From the NCBI GenBank assembly GCA_019448385.1, contig JAGTXO010000009.1, positions 186,001-250,000 of the forward strand: DNA of 64,000 nucleotides, in the 5' to 3' direction. The notes under the pieces were generated by a model, which saw nothing but the letters and a program-made list of their open reading frames with translations, was not told the origin of the DNA and ran no database searches. Numbering within the stretch: position 1 is the stretch's first letter; each line of letters starts with the position of its first letter. Shown piece by piece: positions 20,001 through 27,981 of the stretch. This stretch comes from Diacronema lutheri. Taxonomy: Eukaryota > Haptophyta > Pavlovophyceae > Pavlovales > Pavlovaceae. A program made the translations under genes and the position numbers.

Positions 20001-22044
20001 TCACTGCGCGGCCTGCGCGCTCGTCTGCGAGCCAAGCGATCTGCTTGAAGGTGCCGTGCACGTGCGGATCACCTTCGCGCAGTGGCGCGCGCACGAGGGC
20101 GCACACGAGCTGCTCTCGCGCGCCGTCAGCGGCCGGTGCTGACGCCTCGGCCGCGACGGCGAGTGCCGTGCGAGCGCGCTCGCGCGCAGCCTCGTGCAGC
20201 ACGTCGGCCGCCGCGCGGACGCGCGCGCGTTCGGCGGGCACGCGGGAGGCCGCGTCGGAGGCCGCCGAGCGCGCCGCGTCCGCGCTCGCGCGCGCCTGCG
20301 CTGCGCCGCTCGCGGCAGCGGCCGCGCGAGCGGTGGCGGCCGCGACTTCCGCGCACGAGTCGAGGAGCGATGTGCCCGCCTTTGCGCGCGCGAGCGCGGC
20401 AGCGGGCGCCACCGAGCTCGCGTGGGGCGGCTCGCGCAGCGCCTGCCCGTCAGCAGACGATGACGCGCGGCCGACGGCGCGCCCGCTGTTCTCCTCGGCC
20501 TCCCCCTCCACCTCGCTTTCGCCCTCGCCCTCGCTCCGCTCATCGTCGTCGCCGCGTGCGGCGGCGGCGCGGAGTGCAGCCCAAAGCTTGCGGTCGAGCT
20601 CGTCGACCTGGGCTTGCACGTCAGCGCCATCCGCGGCGAGCTGGTCGAGCGCGGCGCATTCGCCGTTCAGCGGGGACGTGCCGCTCTGCTCGCGGTCGTA
20701 GGCCAACGCGAGGGGCCTGGCGACGCCGAGGCGATCGAGGCGCGCGCGCAGCTGCCGCTCGAGAGCGCTTGCGCGACCCTGCGCAGCCGCGCGCGCGGCG
20801 CGTGCGGCCTCGAGCGCGGCTCCGAGGGACGTGAGCAGCTCATCGCGCTCGGCTGCGCGCTTCGCCTCGCGCGCCATCTCCTCGGCTCGGACCGCGGCCG
20901 CGTGCTCCGCAAGGGAGGCCGCGCGCTGCGCCTCTGCGCAGGTCGCGGCCGCGCGGCGCGCGCGCGCGCTTGACTCCGCGCACGTGCGCTCGAGCGTGCG
21001 CTGCGCGCTGCGCGCGGCGGTGAGGGCACGCTCGGCGTCAACGCTGCCCTCGGCGTGCAGCGCCTCGGCCGCTCGCGCGCCGCCCTCCGAGGCGAGCGCG
21101 GCGCGCACCGCTGGGCCGAGGTCGCGCAGCCACGCCGCGTGCAGCTCGCGCGCGTCTCGCAGGACGCGCAGCTTGCGCGAGAGGATGTCGCAGCGCGAGC
21201 GCAGCATGGCGCGCGCTTGTGCAAGGAGCGGCTGCGCGCCGTCAAGCTCTGCGCGCTGCGCCTTAACCCGACTCTCCGCGGCGGCAGCCGCCAATCGCGC
21301 GAGCTCGGCCTCGGCCGCGCACGCTTCTACGGCGCTCACGTGCTGCGGGCAGAGCATCCACTCTGCACGCGCAAAGAGCTCGGGCGCGGGCAGCTTGAGG
21401 AGCTGCACCGAGTTACCTTGCGAGAGGTAAAATGGCAAGCCCTCGCGCTGCACGGTGGTGGTGCCGCCGCCGCCGGCGGCGGGGCCGCGCGTGCCTGCCG
21501 CGCACGGTGCATGCAAGCCGATCGAGCGCAGAAGGGCAGAGAGCTCGGGCGCGGTGAGCGCGTGCCAGCCGTCCACGCCTGTGCGCTGCACGCGCAATTC
21601 CACGATGGGCTTCGCCGACCTCGCCCCATGCCGCGACGTGCCCGCCCCGGCGCTCGCGCGAACGCCGTCGCTCGCGCCGTCCGTCACCGACCGCCGGATC
21701 GAAAGGCGCTCGCCGCCGACGCTCAGGTGGACGGTCACCTCGGCGCGGCGTTCGCCATGTGCGATGAGCGCAGCCGCGGCTGGGTAAGCAGAGCGGCTCG
21801 CAGAGTGCGCGTGCGTGTCGCCGCCGCCGGCGCTCGCGCTCGCCAGCGATGCGTCGCCTCCAAGCACCCAGCAGATGCCCTCGACCGCTGTTGACTTGCC
21901 TTGGCCGTTCGCGCCGGCGATCACGGAGAAGCCGCTGAATGGGCCGACCGTGTGCGTGCGCCGGAAGCCCTTGAAGCCCTCAAGCGTCACGGAGGTGACT
22001 CGCACCGCACGCAGCGCGCGCGTTGGGTCGACGCTGCCTGCCAT
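17044..22044 (-). CDS. Divergent SMC1-like chromosome ATPase
   Basis: 1666 residues without an obvious intron. The N-terminus reads VTLEGFKGF...VGPFSGFSVIAGANGQGKST...GICWVLGG, the SMC1-type start (GPF, Walker A, VLG). Long Ala/Arg/Glu coiled coils flank a hinge at about 658-760 (GTFKQIAWLADERAG...GGLRDGIIVET). The C-terminal head has the signature ALSGGQQQLLAIS, Walker B LLLLDEIDSALDSRN, and QAICVSL...LIERAGSLTGIFPL, which parallels SMC1 (QAIVISL...ESLIGVYP). Both ATPase halves are intact. Oddities: about 400 residues longer than typical SMC1, GANGQGKST for the usual GPNGSGKS, and GGQQQ for GGEKT. The start is the ATG just before the SMC core, 98 bp from the YccV gene. It may be a lineage-specific or meiotic SMC1 paralog. 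Confidence 0.7.
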   Translation of the reverse strand: MAGSVDPTRALRAVRVTSVTLEGFKGFRRTHTVGPFSGFSVIAGANGQGKSTAVEGICWVLGGDASLASASAGGGDTHAHSASRSAYPAAAALIAHGERRAEVTVHLSVGGERLSIRRSVTDGASDGVRASAGAGTSRHGARSAKPIVELRVQRTGVDGWHALTAPELSALLRSIGLHAPCAAGTRGPAAGGGGTTTVQREGLPFYLSQGNSVQLLKLPAPELFARAEWMLCPQHVSAVEACAAEAELARLAAAAAESRVKAQRAELDGAQPLLAQARAMLRSRCDILSRKLRVLRDARELHAAWLRDLGPAVRAALASEGGARAAEALHAEGSVDAERALTAARSAQRTLERTCAESSARARRAAATCAEAQRAASLAEHAAAVRAEEMAREAKRAAERDELLTSLGAALEAARAARAAAQGRASALERQLRARLDRLGVARPLALAYDREQSGTSPLNGECAALDQLAADGADVQAQVDELDRKLWAALRAAAARGDDDERSEGEGESEVEGEAEENSGRAVGRASSSADGQALREPPHASSVAPAAALARAKAGTSLLDSCAEVAAATARAAAAASGAAQARASADAARSAASDAASRVPAERARVRAAADVLHEAARERARTALAVAAEASAPAADGAREQLVCALVRAPLREGDPHVHGTFKQIAWLADERAGRAVTAALAGGLRDGIIVETRAHAEAVCARFKQERVGAVWGVLRAEAATAAQTPRGAAPRGSTWLVDAIGCAPAMRGAVELLAAGWLLCEDAVDAERLSRPPRASAAHAQQPVTAQQPSLPSQHQRPGERGPRPLARSYDCVTLDGRVFLRRGEIRSAGGSRSPPSGAGGTAAVRAPIEPYALMRHADFVAAQPLVARSHERPVDDARGAHAHAHQLPRQASATDAAADAASAAERAAHDALLAAQAAADCAAANAAAAASRAEALDKAAAAMAERARAAATVEAAARSLAAANAEAAAARERSRPARTLAAPSSAPPAAGVPCARTRARGTEAREAAAAELRARLRSLEPLLRPAARWRCASDLADDLERARAAAREAESSLAQLGHKRKRALATAHAGGVGAAALAHPLHESNALEPPRRVAQRVRDGGEGVAADGEGGVTLAARAGSVAPPRDGPAAGTSLDVTHARDALELATKERANAAKVRREDAAALRGATRCSADAEARAAEARRELASARRKAMSASEAARALEAQESAVRAVAAELDGDARELAQLVAAALATAEAADARPLAADMRTNDDGIDGARDQSADGEVSDDGGESQLRHGAARGATRAKQASAARAARVVHADDGALGATLPQPSAAGAEGAQAAEEREAEASAAAGLPRRACSKALLRCAAQSARMHDEASALDAELSALEQRARALSADPTLAALPTAVDALRVARVERRATHARARALSAELVEREADRQAAFDAALAAANARLSRLFAQLSPGADATLELSATESDGAAGCGATASAEGELAPAGAGGVAVGAALGRLAAPASGAPIARGARGALRAIARTRGQPWREFAALSGGQQQLLAISAHLALGESAQPPLPLLLLDEIDSALDSRNVLRVVDVLRARRGRTQAICVSLRLQLIERAGSLTGIFPLHGSAHSVTLALDGDEGQASADGGLVSTAPSADRFQASAVCSIRHPSPSNPCALSPAH

Positions 22045-22141
22045 CCGAGCACGCGCGCGCTGCAGAGCCGAGGGGAGGCGCGGGGGAGAGGAGAGAGACG
22101 TCAGCAAAAAACGAAAAAAAGGCTTGGTCGGGAAGATCGGC
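22045..22141. promoter_or_regulatory. 97-bp shared promoter with CRE-like site and A-tract
   Basis: Between the divergent SMC-like (-) and YccV-domain (+) starts lies GACGTCAG (22097-22104), which contains an ACGTCA core. It is followed directly by an A-rich tract (AAAAAACGAAAAAAAGG). ACGTCA also occurs in the TFIIB/KdsD divergent spacer near 42436. Use as a bZIP-type site is inference. Confidence 0.3.
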
Positions 22142-22849
22142 ATGGCGTGCGAGGTGGAGCGCGCAGTTGTGCGCGAGGTCATCCGGCTTGGCGCGCGTGT
22201 GTCGCGCAAGCGCTCGGCGGGCAGTTCGATCGAGCGCGCAGTCCGCACGGGCGTGTGCGCGCGCAACTCGGCGTCCGTCTTTGCGATGCGGACCGAGCAG
22301 CTCCTGTGCGAGCACGGCGGGCCGGCGGCATTTGCGCGCGCGCAGCTATGCGCGCGTGCGCTAACGCTTGAGGACGGCTTCGAGTGGATCCGCCGGCTTG
22401 GCGCGCACGCCGATGCGTTGCAGCACTTTGAACGCACCGGTGGCTTCGAGCCTCAGCTCCGCACGCCCGATGTCATCTACGCGGTCGGGCAGCTCGTCGC
22501 GCACAAGCACTTCCACGTGGACGCGTCGAACGGGACCGGCGTGATCTACGGTTGGACATCCACGTGCGAGGCCTCCGTTGGCAGCCACGACGCCGCTCGC
22601 TTCGTCGACAACCGGCGCACGTTTGCGAGGATCGACGCGGCGGGCGGTCGGCTTCGGCAGCCTTTCTACCGGCTGCTAACGCGCGGCGGCGAGAGCCGGT
22701 TGGTCGCGCAGGAGCTGCTGCAGCCGCTCGGCGCGCGCGATGCGTGCGCCGACCGGCCGGTGCAGGGCGCGTCTTTTTTCTTTGTGCGGATCGCGCGGCG
22801 AGGCCTGTACGAGCCGAACGGGTGGCTCCGCGCTCTCTACCCACAATAA
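22142..22849 (+). CDS. YccV/HspQ-like (hemimethylated-DNA-binding type) domain protein
   Basis: 235 residues, one exon. An N-terminal helical region of about 110 residues precedes a YccV-like beta domain. Its motifs are VIYAVGQLVAHKHFHVDASNG, GVIYGWTSTCEAS, then QPFYRLLTRGGESRLVAQELLQPL. These follow the HspQ/YccV pattern (VGQVVRHRxxGYRGVIxGWD; PxYHVLVEDxxRxYVAEENLEP). In bacteria HspQ modulates Lon proteolysis and binds hemimethylated oriC. In animals and plants the domain is the C-terminal part of FBXO21-type proteins next to a SirB1 domain, which here lies in a separate gene near 33.6 kb. An A-rich stretch follows the stop. The ATG directly after the shared promoter is used. Confidence 0.65.
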   Translation: MACEVERAVVREVIRLGARVSRKRSAGSSIERAVRTGVCARNSASVFAMRTEQLLCEHGGPAAFARAQLCARALTLEDGFEWIRRLGAHADALQHFERTGGFEPQLRTPDVIYAVGQLVAHKHFHVDASNGTGVIYGWTSTCEASVGSHDAARFVDNRRTFARIDAAGGRLRQPFYRLLTRGGESRLVAQELLQPLGARDACADRPVQGASFFFVRIARRGLYEPNGWLRALYPQ

Positions 22850-22915
22850 TAGTTTAAAAAAATGGTTTTTCCCAGATGACTACTAACGACGCTTACAGAT
22901 GAATACGTTTTTGGG

Positions 22916-25255
22916 TCACGTCGGCGAGCAGACGCTCGAGTTGCCGTCGCACTCGACATCGACTGCCATGATCGCGAGCAGCAGCGCGATCAGCGACAGC
23001 GTTGCCGCAAAGCCGACCGCGCTCGCCGCGCCACGCAGGCACGCGGCCCAGAGACCAAGGGGCTGGCGCGCCGCCTTCGCGTGTGCTTGACGTGCGGGCA
23101 CGATCGCATCTGCGGCGGCTGCTGCCGGCGCGGGCGTGTCAGCCGCGCCGCTGTGTGCCGCCGGGGTCTCGTTGCCGCGTACTGACTTGACTGTCGTGCT
23201 GGTGGGCGGCACGGACAGGACGAGGCCTGGGGGCGGGCGCGGCGGCGCGCCCCCACCATCGCTCTCGCCGCGCGCTCGCGCATTTTTTTTTTGCGCGAAG
23301 GGGTGGGTAGAGCGCGCGGCCGCGTCCGCGCCGTGCTTGCCCGGCGGAAGCCATTGCTCGAGCAGCCGCACGAGCTGCTCGTGGCCCGCCGCCTGCGCGA
23401 GGTCGAGCGGCGTACGCCCGAGCCGGTTGAGAGCGGTTGGGTCGGCATCCGCCTGCAGCAGCAGCGAGGCGCAGCCAATGCGCCCCGAGCGCGCGGCGAC
23501 GTGCTGCGGCGTCGCGGCGGCGGCGGGCGGGCGCAAGAGGGCGCGCCGCGCGTGAGCGCGCGCGATGGGGCGCGGGGCGGGGGGGGGGGGGGGGGGGGGC
23601 GCGCGGGGCCGGGCGGGGCGGGCTGGGAGGGAGGGGGGGGAGGGGGCAGTTGGTGGGCGCTGCCGGCGTTGCGCGCGTGCGCGCCGCGCCAACGCACGAG
23701 GGCGCTCTCCGTGCGCTTGGCCGTGCGGTTGTGCAGCGCGTGCGGCGCGTGGCGCAGCAGCAACGCGGCCACCGCCTCGTCGCCCGCCTGGCACGCCTGC
23801 GCCGCGCGGCCGCGCGCCGAGCGTGGGGTGCAGCGCGTGAGCCCGGGCGTCGCACGGCGCGCCGCACGCCACGCACGCGCGCAGCGCGCACGCGCGCCAC
23901 ACCAGGTGAAGCGCGGTCCAGCCGTGCCGCTCCGAGGCGGCGCCGTCCGCGCGGCGCTCGAGGAGGAGAGACGCGAGCGTGCTCCGACCCTCACGCGCGG
24001 CGAAGTGGATGGGCGCAAAGCCCGACGGCGCATGGACGACGCGCGGGCATGCGCCGCGCTCGAGCAGCAGCCGCGCGATCGGCACGTGCCCTTGCTCCGC
24101 CGCGACGTGCAGCAGGCACCAGCCGTGCGATGAGCCCGAACCGACCCACGGCGTATCGAGCATGGCGCAGAGCATCTCAGCGGGCTGCGCGCTGCCCGCG
24201 CGAGGTGCGAGGGCGAGCGCGCGCTCATGCACAGAGCCAAGCAGCGCGGCGACGCGCGCCGTGTCGCCGCGCTTCGCCGCCTTGAAGAGCGCGACGGTCA
24301 GCGCGTCGGGCTGCGCGCTGACCGCGCCGGCCGCGAGCCGCGGAGTTGCCACGCCGGCCGCGGCGCGCGCGCCGGCCACGTCGGCGCGCGCAGAGGTGGG
24401 CCTGCGCTCGAATGGCGCCGCGCCGCTGCCGCTCGTCTCGCGCTCGTCGCGCTCGAATGCGCCGTGCACATCGTCCGGCGCCTCGTCCGCCTCTCGCTCA
24501 GCCGACGAGCGACGCGAGAAGCCGTTGGGGCCGCCGCCGCTGCTGCCCCATGCACCCGCTGCGGCGAGTGTGACCGGCGTCGAGGCGCTGCCGGGCGACG
24601 TGTTCGTCGAGCCGACGGTCCAGCGCCATTCGCCCGCGCGCACCAGCATCTCGCGCGGCGCCGACGACGCGATCGAGATCGCGTCGTCGTCCGCCGGGCT
24701 GTCGGCGCCGCGCGCGCGCGTGCGCGTGGCCGGCGACGCGCTCATGCCGCCCGGAGCGGACGCGTGCGTGTTTGAGAGGCTGGCCCATACGATTGCGGCC
24801 TCGCGCGCCACCTCGAGCGCCGACGTGCGCGTTCCGCGCGCTTCGGACGCGGGCGAATCGATGGCGGCCGCGCTCGCCGGCGAGAGCGCGATGCCCGAGC
24901 TCACGGCCCATCGCTCGGCCGCCTCATGCCGCGCGTCCACGCCGGCGCGCGCGGCGTCATGCGCGGCGCGCGCCGGCTGGCCACCCGGTCCGCCTCGCGC
25001 GCGGCCGTACGCCTCCGTGCGCGAGGCGGTCGGCGCGCAGCCGACGGCCCACTGCTCGATGTCGGCGCCGTGGGCACCTAGCGCGCCGACAAGCGCGCGC
25101 GGCGGGCGCGGCGGCCTGTCGGACTGGCCTTTGTCGGGCGGTGTCATGGACACTGAGCGTGCGCTCGCGCCCGTCCGCATGCCCGCCGCGAGCAGCGCCT
25201 CGCGCCGCCGCTGCAGCGCGAGGCGCGCGTCGGACGAGTTCGGCGTCCCCTCCAT
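22916..25255 (-). CDS. Ankyrin-repeat protein with C-terminal membrane anchor
   Basis: Exons 25255-23903, 23796-23698 and 23503-22916 give 679 residues; both introns (106 and 194 nt) are in phase 0. The first ~330 residues are Ser/Ala/Pro-rich and disordered. From about residue 340 come ankyrin repeats: LFKAAKRGDTARVAALL, CLLHVAAEQGHVPIARLLLERGA, IHFAAREGRSTLASLLLER, TALHL (splice) ACQAGDEAVAALLLRHA, SAL (splice) HVAARSGRIGCASLLLQADA, TPLDLAQAAGHEQLVRLL. A basic, low-complexity linker leads to one hydrophobic helix at the very C-terminus (AVGFAATLSLIALLLAIMAV), so it is probably tail-anchored with ankyrins in the cytosol. Splice sites are supported because each one restores a repeat. Partners are unknown. 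Confidence 0.75.
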   Translation of the reverse strand: MEGTPNSSDARLALQRRREALLAAGMRTGASARSVSMTPPDKGQSDRPPRPPRALVGALGAHGADIEQWAVGCAPTASRTEAYGRARGGPGGQPARAAHDAARAGVDARHEAAERWAVSSGIALSPASAAAIDSPASEARGTRTSALEVAREAAIVWASLSNTHASAPGGMSASPATRTRARGADSPADDDAISIASSAPREMLVRAGEWRWTVGSTNTSPGSASTPVTLAAAGAWGSSGGGPNGFSRRSSAEREADEAPDDVHGAFERDERETSGSGAAPFERRPTSARADVAGARAAAGVATPRLAAGAVSAQPDALTVALFKAAKRGDTARVAALLGSVHERALALAPRAGSAQPAEMLCAMLDTPWVGSGSSHGWCLLHVAAEQGHVPIARLLLERGACPRVVHAPSGFAPIHFAAREGRSTLASLLLERRADGAASERHGWTALHLVWRACALRACVACGAPCDARAHALHPTLGARPRGAGVPGGRRGGGRVAAAPRAARAAQPHGQAHGERPRALARRARAQRRQRPPTAPSPPSLPARPARPRAPPPPPPPAPRPIARAHARRALLRPPAAAATPQHVAARSGRIGCASLLLQADADPTALNRLGRTPLDLAQAAGHEQLVRLLEQWLPPGKHGADAAARSTHPFAQKKNARARGESDGGGAPPRPPPGLVLSVPPTSTTVKSVRGNETPAAHSGAADTPAPAAAAADAIVPARQAHAKAARQPLGLWAACLRGAASAVGFAATLSLIALLLAIMAVDVECDGNSSVCSPT

Positions 25256-25309
25256 CACCTCATCACCTTTCAGTGCAACGGCACCAGCGCTGGCTCCAAA
25301 GCATCCTTC

Positions 25310-26176
25310 ATGGCGGAAAAGATCAAGAGTGCGTGGCCGCGTCGGACCGCGCCCCACGGGCGAGCCGGCTTCTGGATGGGGCGCGGCGGGCGTGGCAATC
25401 CGCTGCGGCCCGTACGCTTGCACCGCCGCGCACGCACCCACCTCCGCTCGAGCCCCGTACGCGCGCGCGCGCGGCGCGCGCGCGCGCTCCGCCCTCTCCG
25501 ACGTGCCGCCAGTCCCGCGCAATTTCAAGCTACTGGACGAGCTGGAGAAGGGCGAGAAGGGGCAAAACTCGGATGGCGTGACAGTTGGGCTTGCGATCCA
25601 TGACGACATTACCCTCACGCACTGGAACGGCACCATCTTTGGCCCGCCGGGGGTGCGCGCGCTCGCGATACGCCGGACCGCGCGTCGCGCCATGCGGCCA
25701 ACGCCGGGCCGCCCACGCCGTGGGCCGGGCACGCGCGCGCGCGCGCCGGCCGCCGCGCAGACCACTTTCGACAACCGCATCTACGCGCTCAGCCTGAGCT
25801 GCTCTGACCGGTACCCGCAGATTCCGCCGTCCTTGCGCTTCAACAGCAAGATCAACCTGCCGTACATCGACCAGACGACCGGCGTGGTGCGCACGCGCGC
25901 GCGCGGTGCGCTGTGGTCCGTCGTGCCGAGCAGCGACACATTGTCGGTGTGCAAGCGGTCCTCCGCCGCCCGTTTGCACGCCAACAGTTTGTCGCTGCGC
26001 TCGCGCGTGCGCGCACGTCTCGCGGCGCGCAGGCCAACCCAAGCAAGTGCCCGGGCATTGCCGACTGGAAGGAAGCGGACACGATGGACACGGTACTCTA
26101 CAAGATCCGGCGCGATCTGTGCACGCCCAACAATAGGAAGCTGCCGCAGCCCGCCGAGAATTCCACCTACCAGTGA
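25310..26176 (+). CDS. UBE2V: Ubiquitin-conjugating enzyme variant UEV1/MMS2
   Basis: Four exons (25310-25328, 25453-25652, 25761-25886, 26033-26176) give about 162 residues. It reads VPRNFKLLDELEKGEKG, ITLTHWNGTIFGPPG, FDNRIYALSLSCSDRYPQIPPSLRF, KCPGIADWKE and a tail KLPQPAENSTYQ, matching MMS2/UEV1 throughout. The catalytic cysteine of true E2s is absent, as expected. The UEV pairs with Ubc13 to build K63-linked chains in DNA-damage tolerance. Introns 2 and 3 start GTGCGC and end GCGCAG. Intron 1 (GTGCGT...CTCGAG) is the least certain; it supplies the only ATG that fits (MAEKIK). Intron 2 is 108 nt, in frame and stop-free. The start lies 54 bp from the divergent ankyrin gene. Confidence 0.88.
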
Positions 26177-26457
26177 CGCGCGGCTCGTCCCCGCCCGCGC
26201 ACGCCGGCGGGTGGACGCCACGCTCGGACGCCGGTCGCGGCGCGCGCGAGTGTGGCGAGCTCGCTAACGGTGGACATCGTGCGACGGTTCATCCCCGATG
26301 GCGCGGTTGCGCGCTCGGGGAGCAGAGCGGGGCGCCACAAACTCCCGAGTCGATGACATGAAAGAGTGCCAGAGGAAAAAAACGCGCGCTCGCTCACTTT
26401 CGCGCCCGGAGGAGCCGAGCCACCTCCTACGGTGGCCTGCCTATTCCTTCTCGAAGG

Positions 26458-27624
26458 ATGCGCGCGGCGACGACGGCGCTGCGGCTCGCCAGGCGCGCGG
26501 CGTGCGGGCTCGCGCCAATCGCGGGCTTTTACGCGTCCCAATCGGCGCCGTCCGCGGCGGATGCGCCGCCCGTCAAGCTCAGCGCAGCGATCGGCTCCGA
26601 CATCGCCGCGCCTCACTTTCGCGTCTTCCGCGGCGACGGCCGCGCCGCGTCGCTCGACGACGTCGTCGCGTCCTTCGATGCGGCGGACATTGTGCTGATC
26701 GGCGAGGCGCACGACGACCCCGTTGCGCACCAGCTGGAGCTCTACTTGCTCATTCGCGCGCATCAGCGGTGCTCGGCCACGCCCGACGCGCGCCCTGACG
26801 CCCGCACCCTGACACTCGCTGGCAACGGCACGGGCGCAGCGCCGCGGCGGCGAAGGCTCATTCTCTCGCTCGAGCAGTTTGAGCGCGACGCCCAGACGGT
26901 GCTCGACGAGTACGTGGGGGGGACGATCCGCGAGCACGACCTACTCCTCGATGCGCGCCCTTGGGCCAACTACGGCGACGACTACCGGCCGCTGGTTGAG
27001 TATGCCAAGCGCAGCGGGCTGCGCGTGCTCGCGGCAAACGTGCCGCGCCGGTACGTCTCGCTCGCGGGCAAGCACGGGCTTGGCGAGCTGCCCGCGCTCG
27101 TCGCGCCTGCGGGCAGGCACCTGCTCCCGCCGCTGCCCCTCTCTGCCGTGAGCGCCGACTATCGCGCGCACTTTGCGTGGGCGCACGGCTCGGCGGCTGG
27201 CTCTGCGCTGACGGCGGCCGAGCTCGCGGCTCACGAGGGCGCGAGCGCGGGCGCGGGGGCGGGCGCTGAGGGCTGCCCTTATATTGGCCTCACCGCCAAG
27301 CAGGACAGCCTGCTCGATCCGATCATGCTCTGGGATGCGGGCATGGCGGATGCGATTTCGCGCGCGGCGCACGTCGGGCCGGGCGAGGAATTGAACGACG
27401 CGCTCGTGTTGCACGTGTGTGGCTCGTTTCACTCGGAGTACGGGCTGGGCATCTGCGAGTTCCTTGGCGCGATGGGCGTCGGCCGCGAGCGCGTGTGTGT
27501 CGTGACGATTTACCCGCGCGAGCAGATCGACGCGTTCGAGCCGCGTACGCACACGAATGCGGGCGACTTTGTCATACTCACGGACGCGGCGCTGCCGCGC
27601 AGCCACGAGACCGCCGCGCACTAG
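26458..27624 (+). CDS. ChaN-like (haem-binding lipoprotein type) organellar protein
   Basis: 388 residues, one exon. Residues 1-30 are rich in Ala, Arg and Leu with no acidic residues, like a mitochondrial or plastid presequence. The core starts VFRGDGRAASLDDVVASFDAADIVLIGEAHDDPVAHQLE, followed by LILSLEQFERDAQTVLDEYV, a DLLLDARPWANYGDDYRPLVEYAKRSG block, VLAANVPRRYVSLAG and VLHVCGSFHSEYGLG. This is the ChaN/DUF399 family, named after a Campylobacter haem-binding lipoprotein and also found in plastid-bearing eukaryotes. Paired His/Glu in GEAHDDP and HVCGSFHSE are the candidate ligands. Its role in eukaryotes is not established. The 281-bp gap to UEV holds no gene. Confidence 0.75.
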   Translation: MRAATTALRLARRAACGLAPIAGFYASQSAPSAADAPPVKLSAAIGSDIAAPHFRVFRGDGRAASLDDVVASFDAADIVLIGEAHDDPVAHQLELYLLIRAHQRCSATPDARPDARTLTLAGNGTGAAPRRRRLILSLEQFERDAQTVLDEYVGGTIREHDLLLDARPWANYGDDYRPLVEYAKRSGLRVLAANVPRRYVSLAGKHGLGELPALVAPAGRHLLPPLPLSAVSADYRAHFAWAHGSAAGSALTAAELAAHEGASAGAGAGAEGCPYIGLTAKQDSLLDPIMLWDAGMADAISRAAHVGPGEELNDALVLHVCGSFHSEYGLGICEFLGAMGVGRERVCVVTIYPREQIDAFEPRTHTNAGDFVILTDAALPRSHETAAH

Positions 27625-27981
27625 CCATGCGAAAGGGGGGGGGGGGGGGGGTTGGGATCGAATTATTGAATCGGCGAAAGTCGAAATTGTTATTGAAACG
27701 ACAAAATCAGAGTGACCTGCGGTGACGCTGGCGGTGACGCTGCTCACCTTTCCGTGCCTGTTCTTGGAAGACCGCCAGCGGGCGAACAGGTACACAAAGG
27801 CCTCCGAGAGGATACTATGTGCGCAGCGCGACGCGAGCGAGCCGCGCTTGGCGGGGCGCCGCGCGGCGTGCGCCGCGCGCTCGGCACTCACGTGTACCTG
27901 CACGACTCCTCCCACGGCCGCTCGCGCCGCTCGCGCCGCGCTCCTTCCCCCTCCCCGCGCGTCGTCTCGCGCTTCAGCACC
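27625..27981. other. Intergenic region with G-run and A+T-rich patch
   Basis: Directly after the ChaN stop is a run of about 17 G (27636-27652), then an unusually A+T-rich patch (27655-27710). Two short repeats GGTGACGCTG follow at 27721 and 27733. The rest is the probable AMT promoter and 5' UTR. No gene was seen. Confidence 0.4.

Noticed and set aside
22097-22104. CRE-type site as proof of bZIP regulation
   Set aside because: An 8-bp match alone is weak evidence; it is recorded only as a feature of the spacer.
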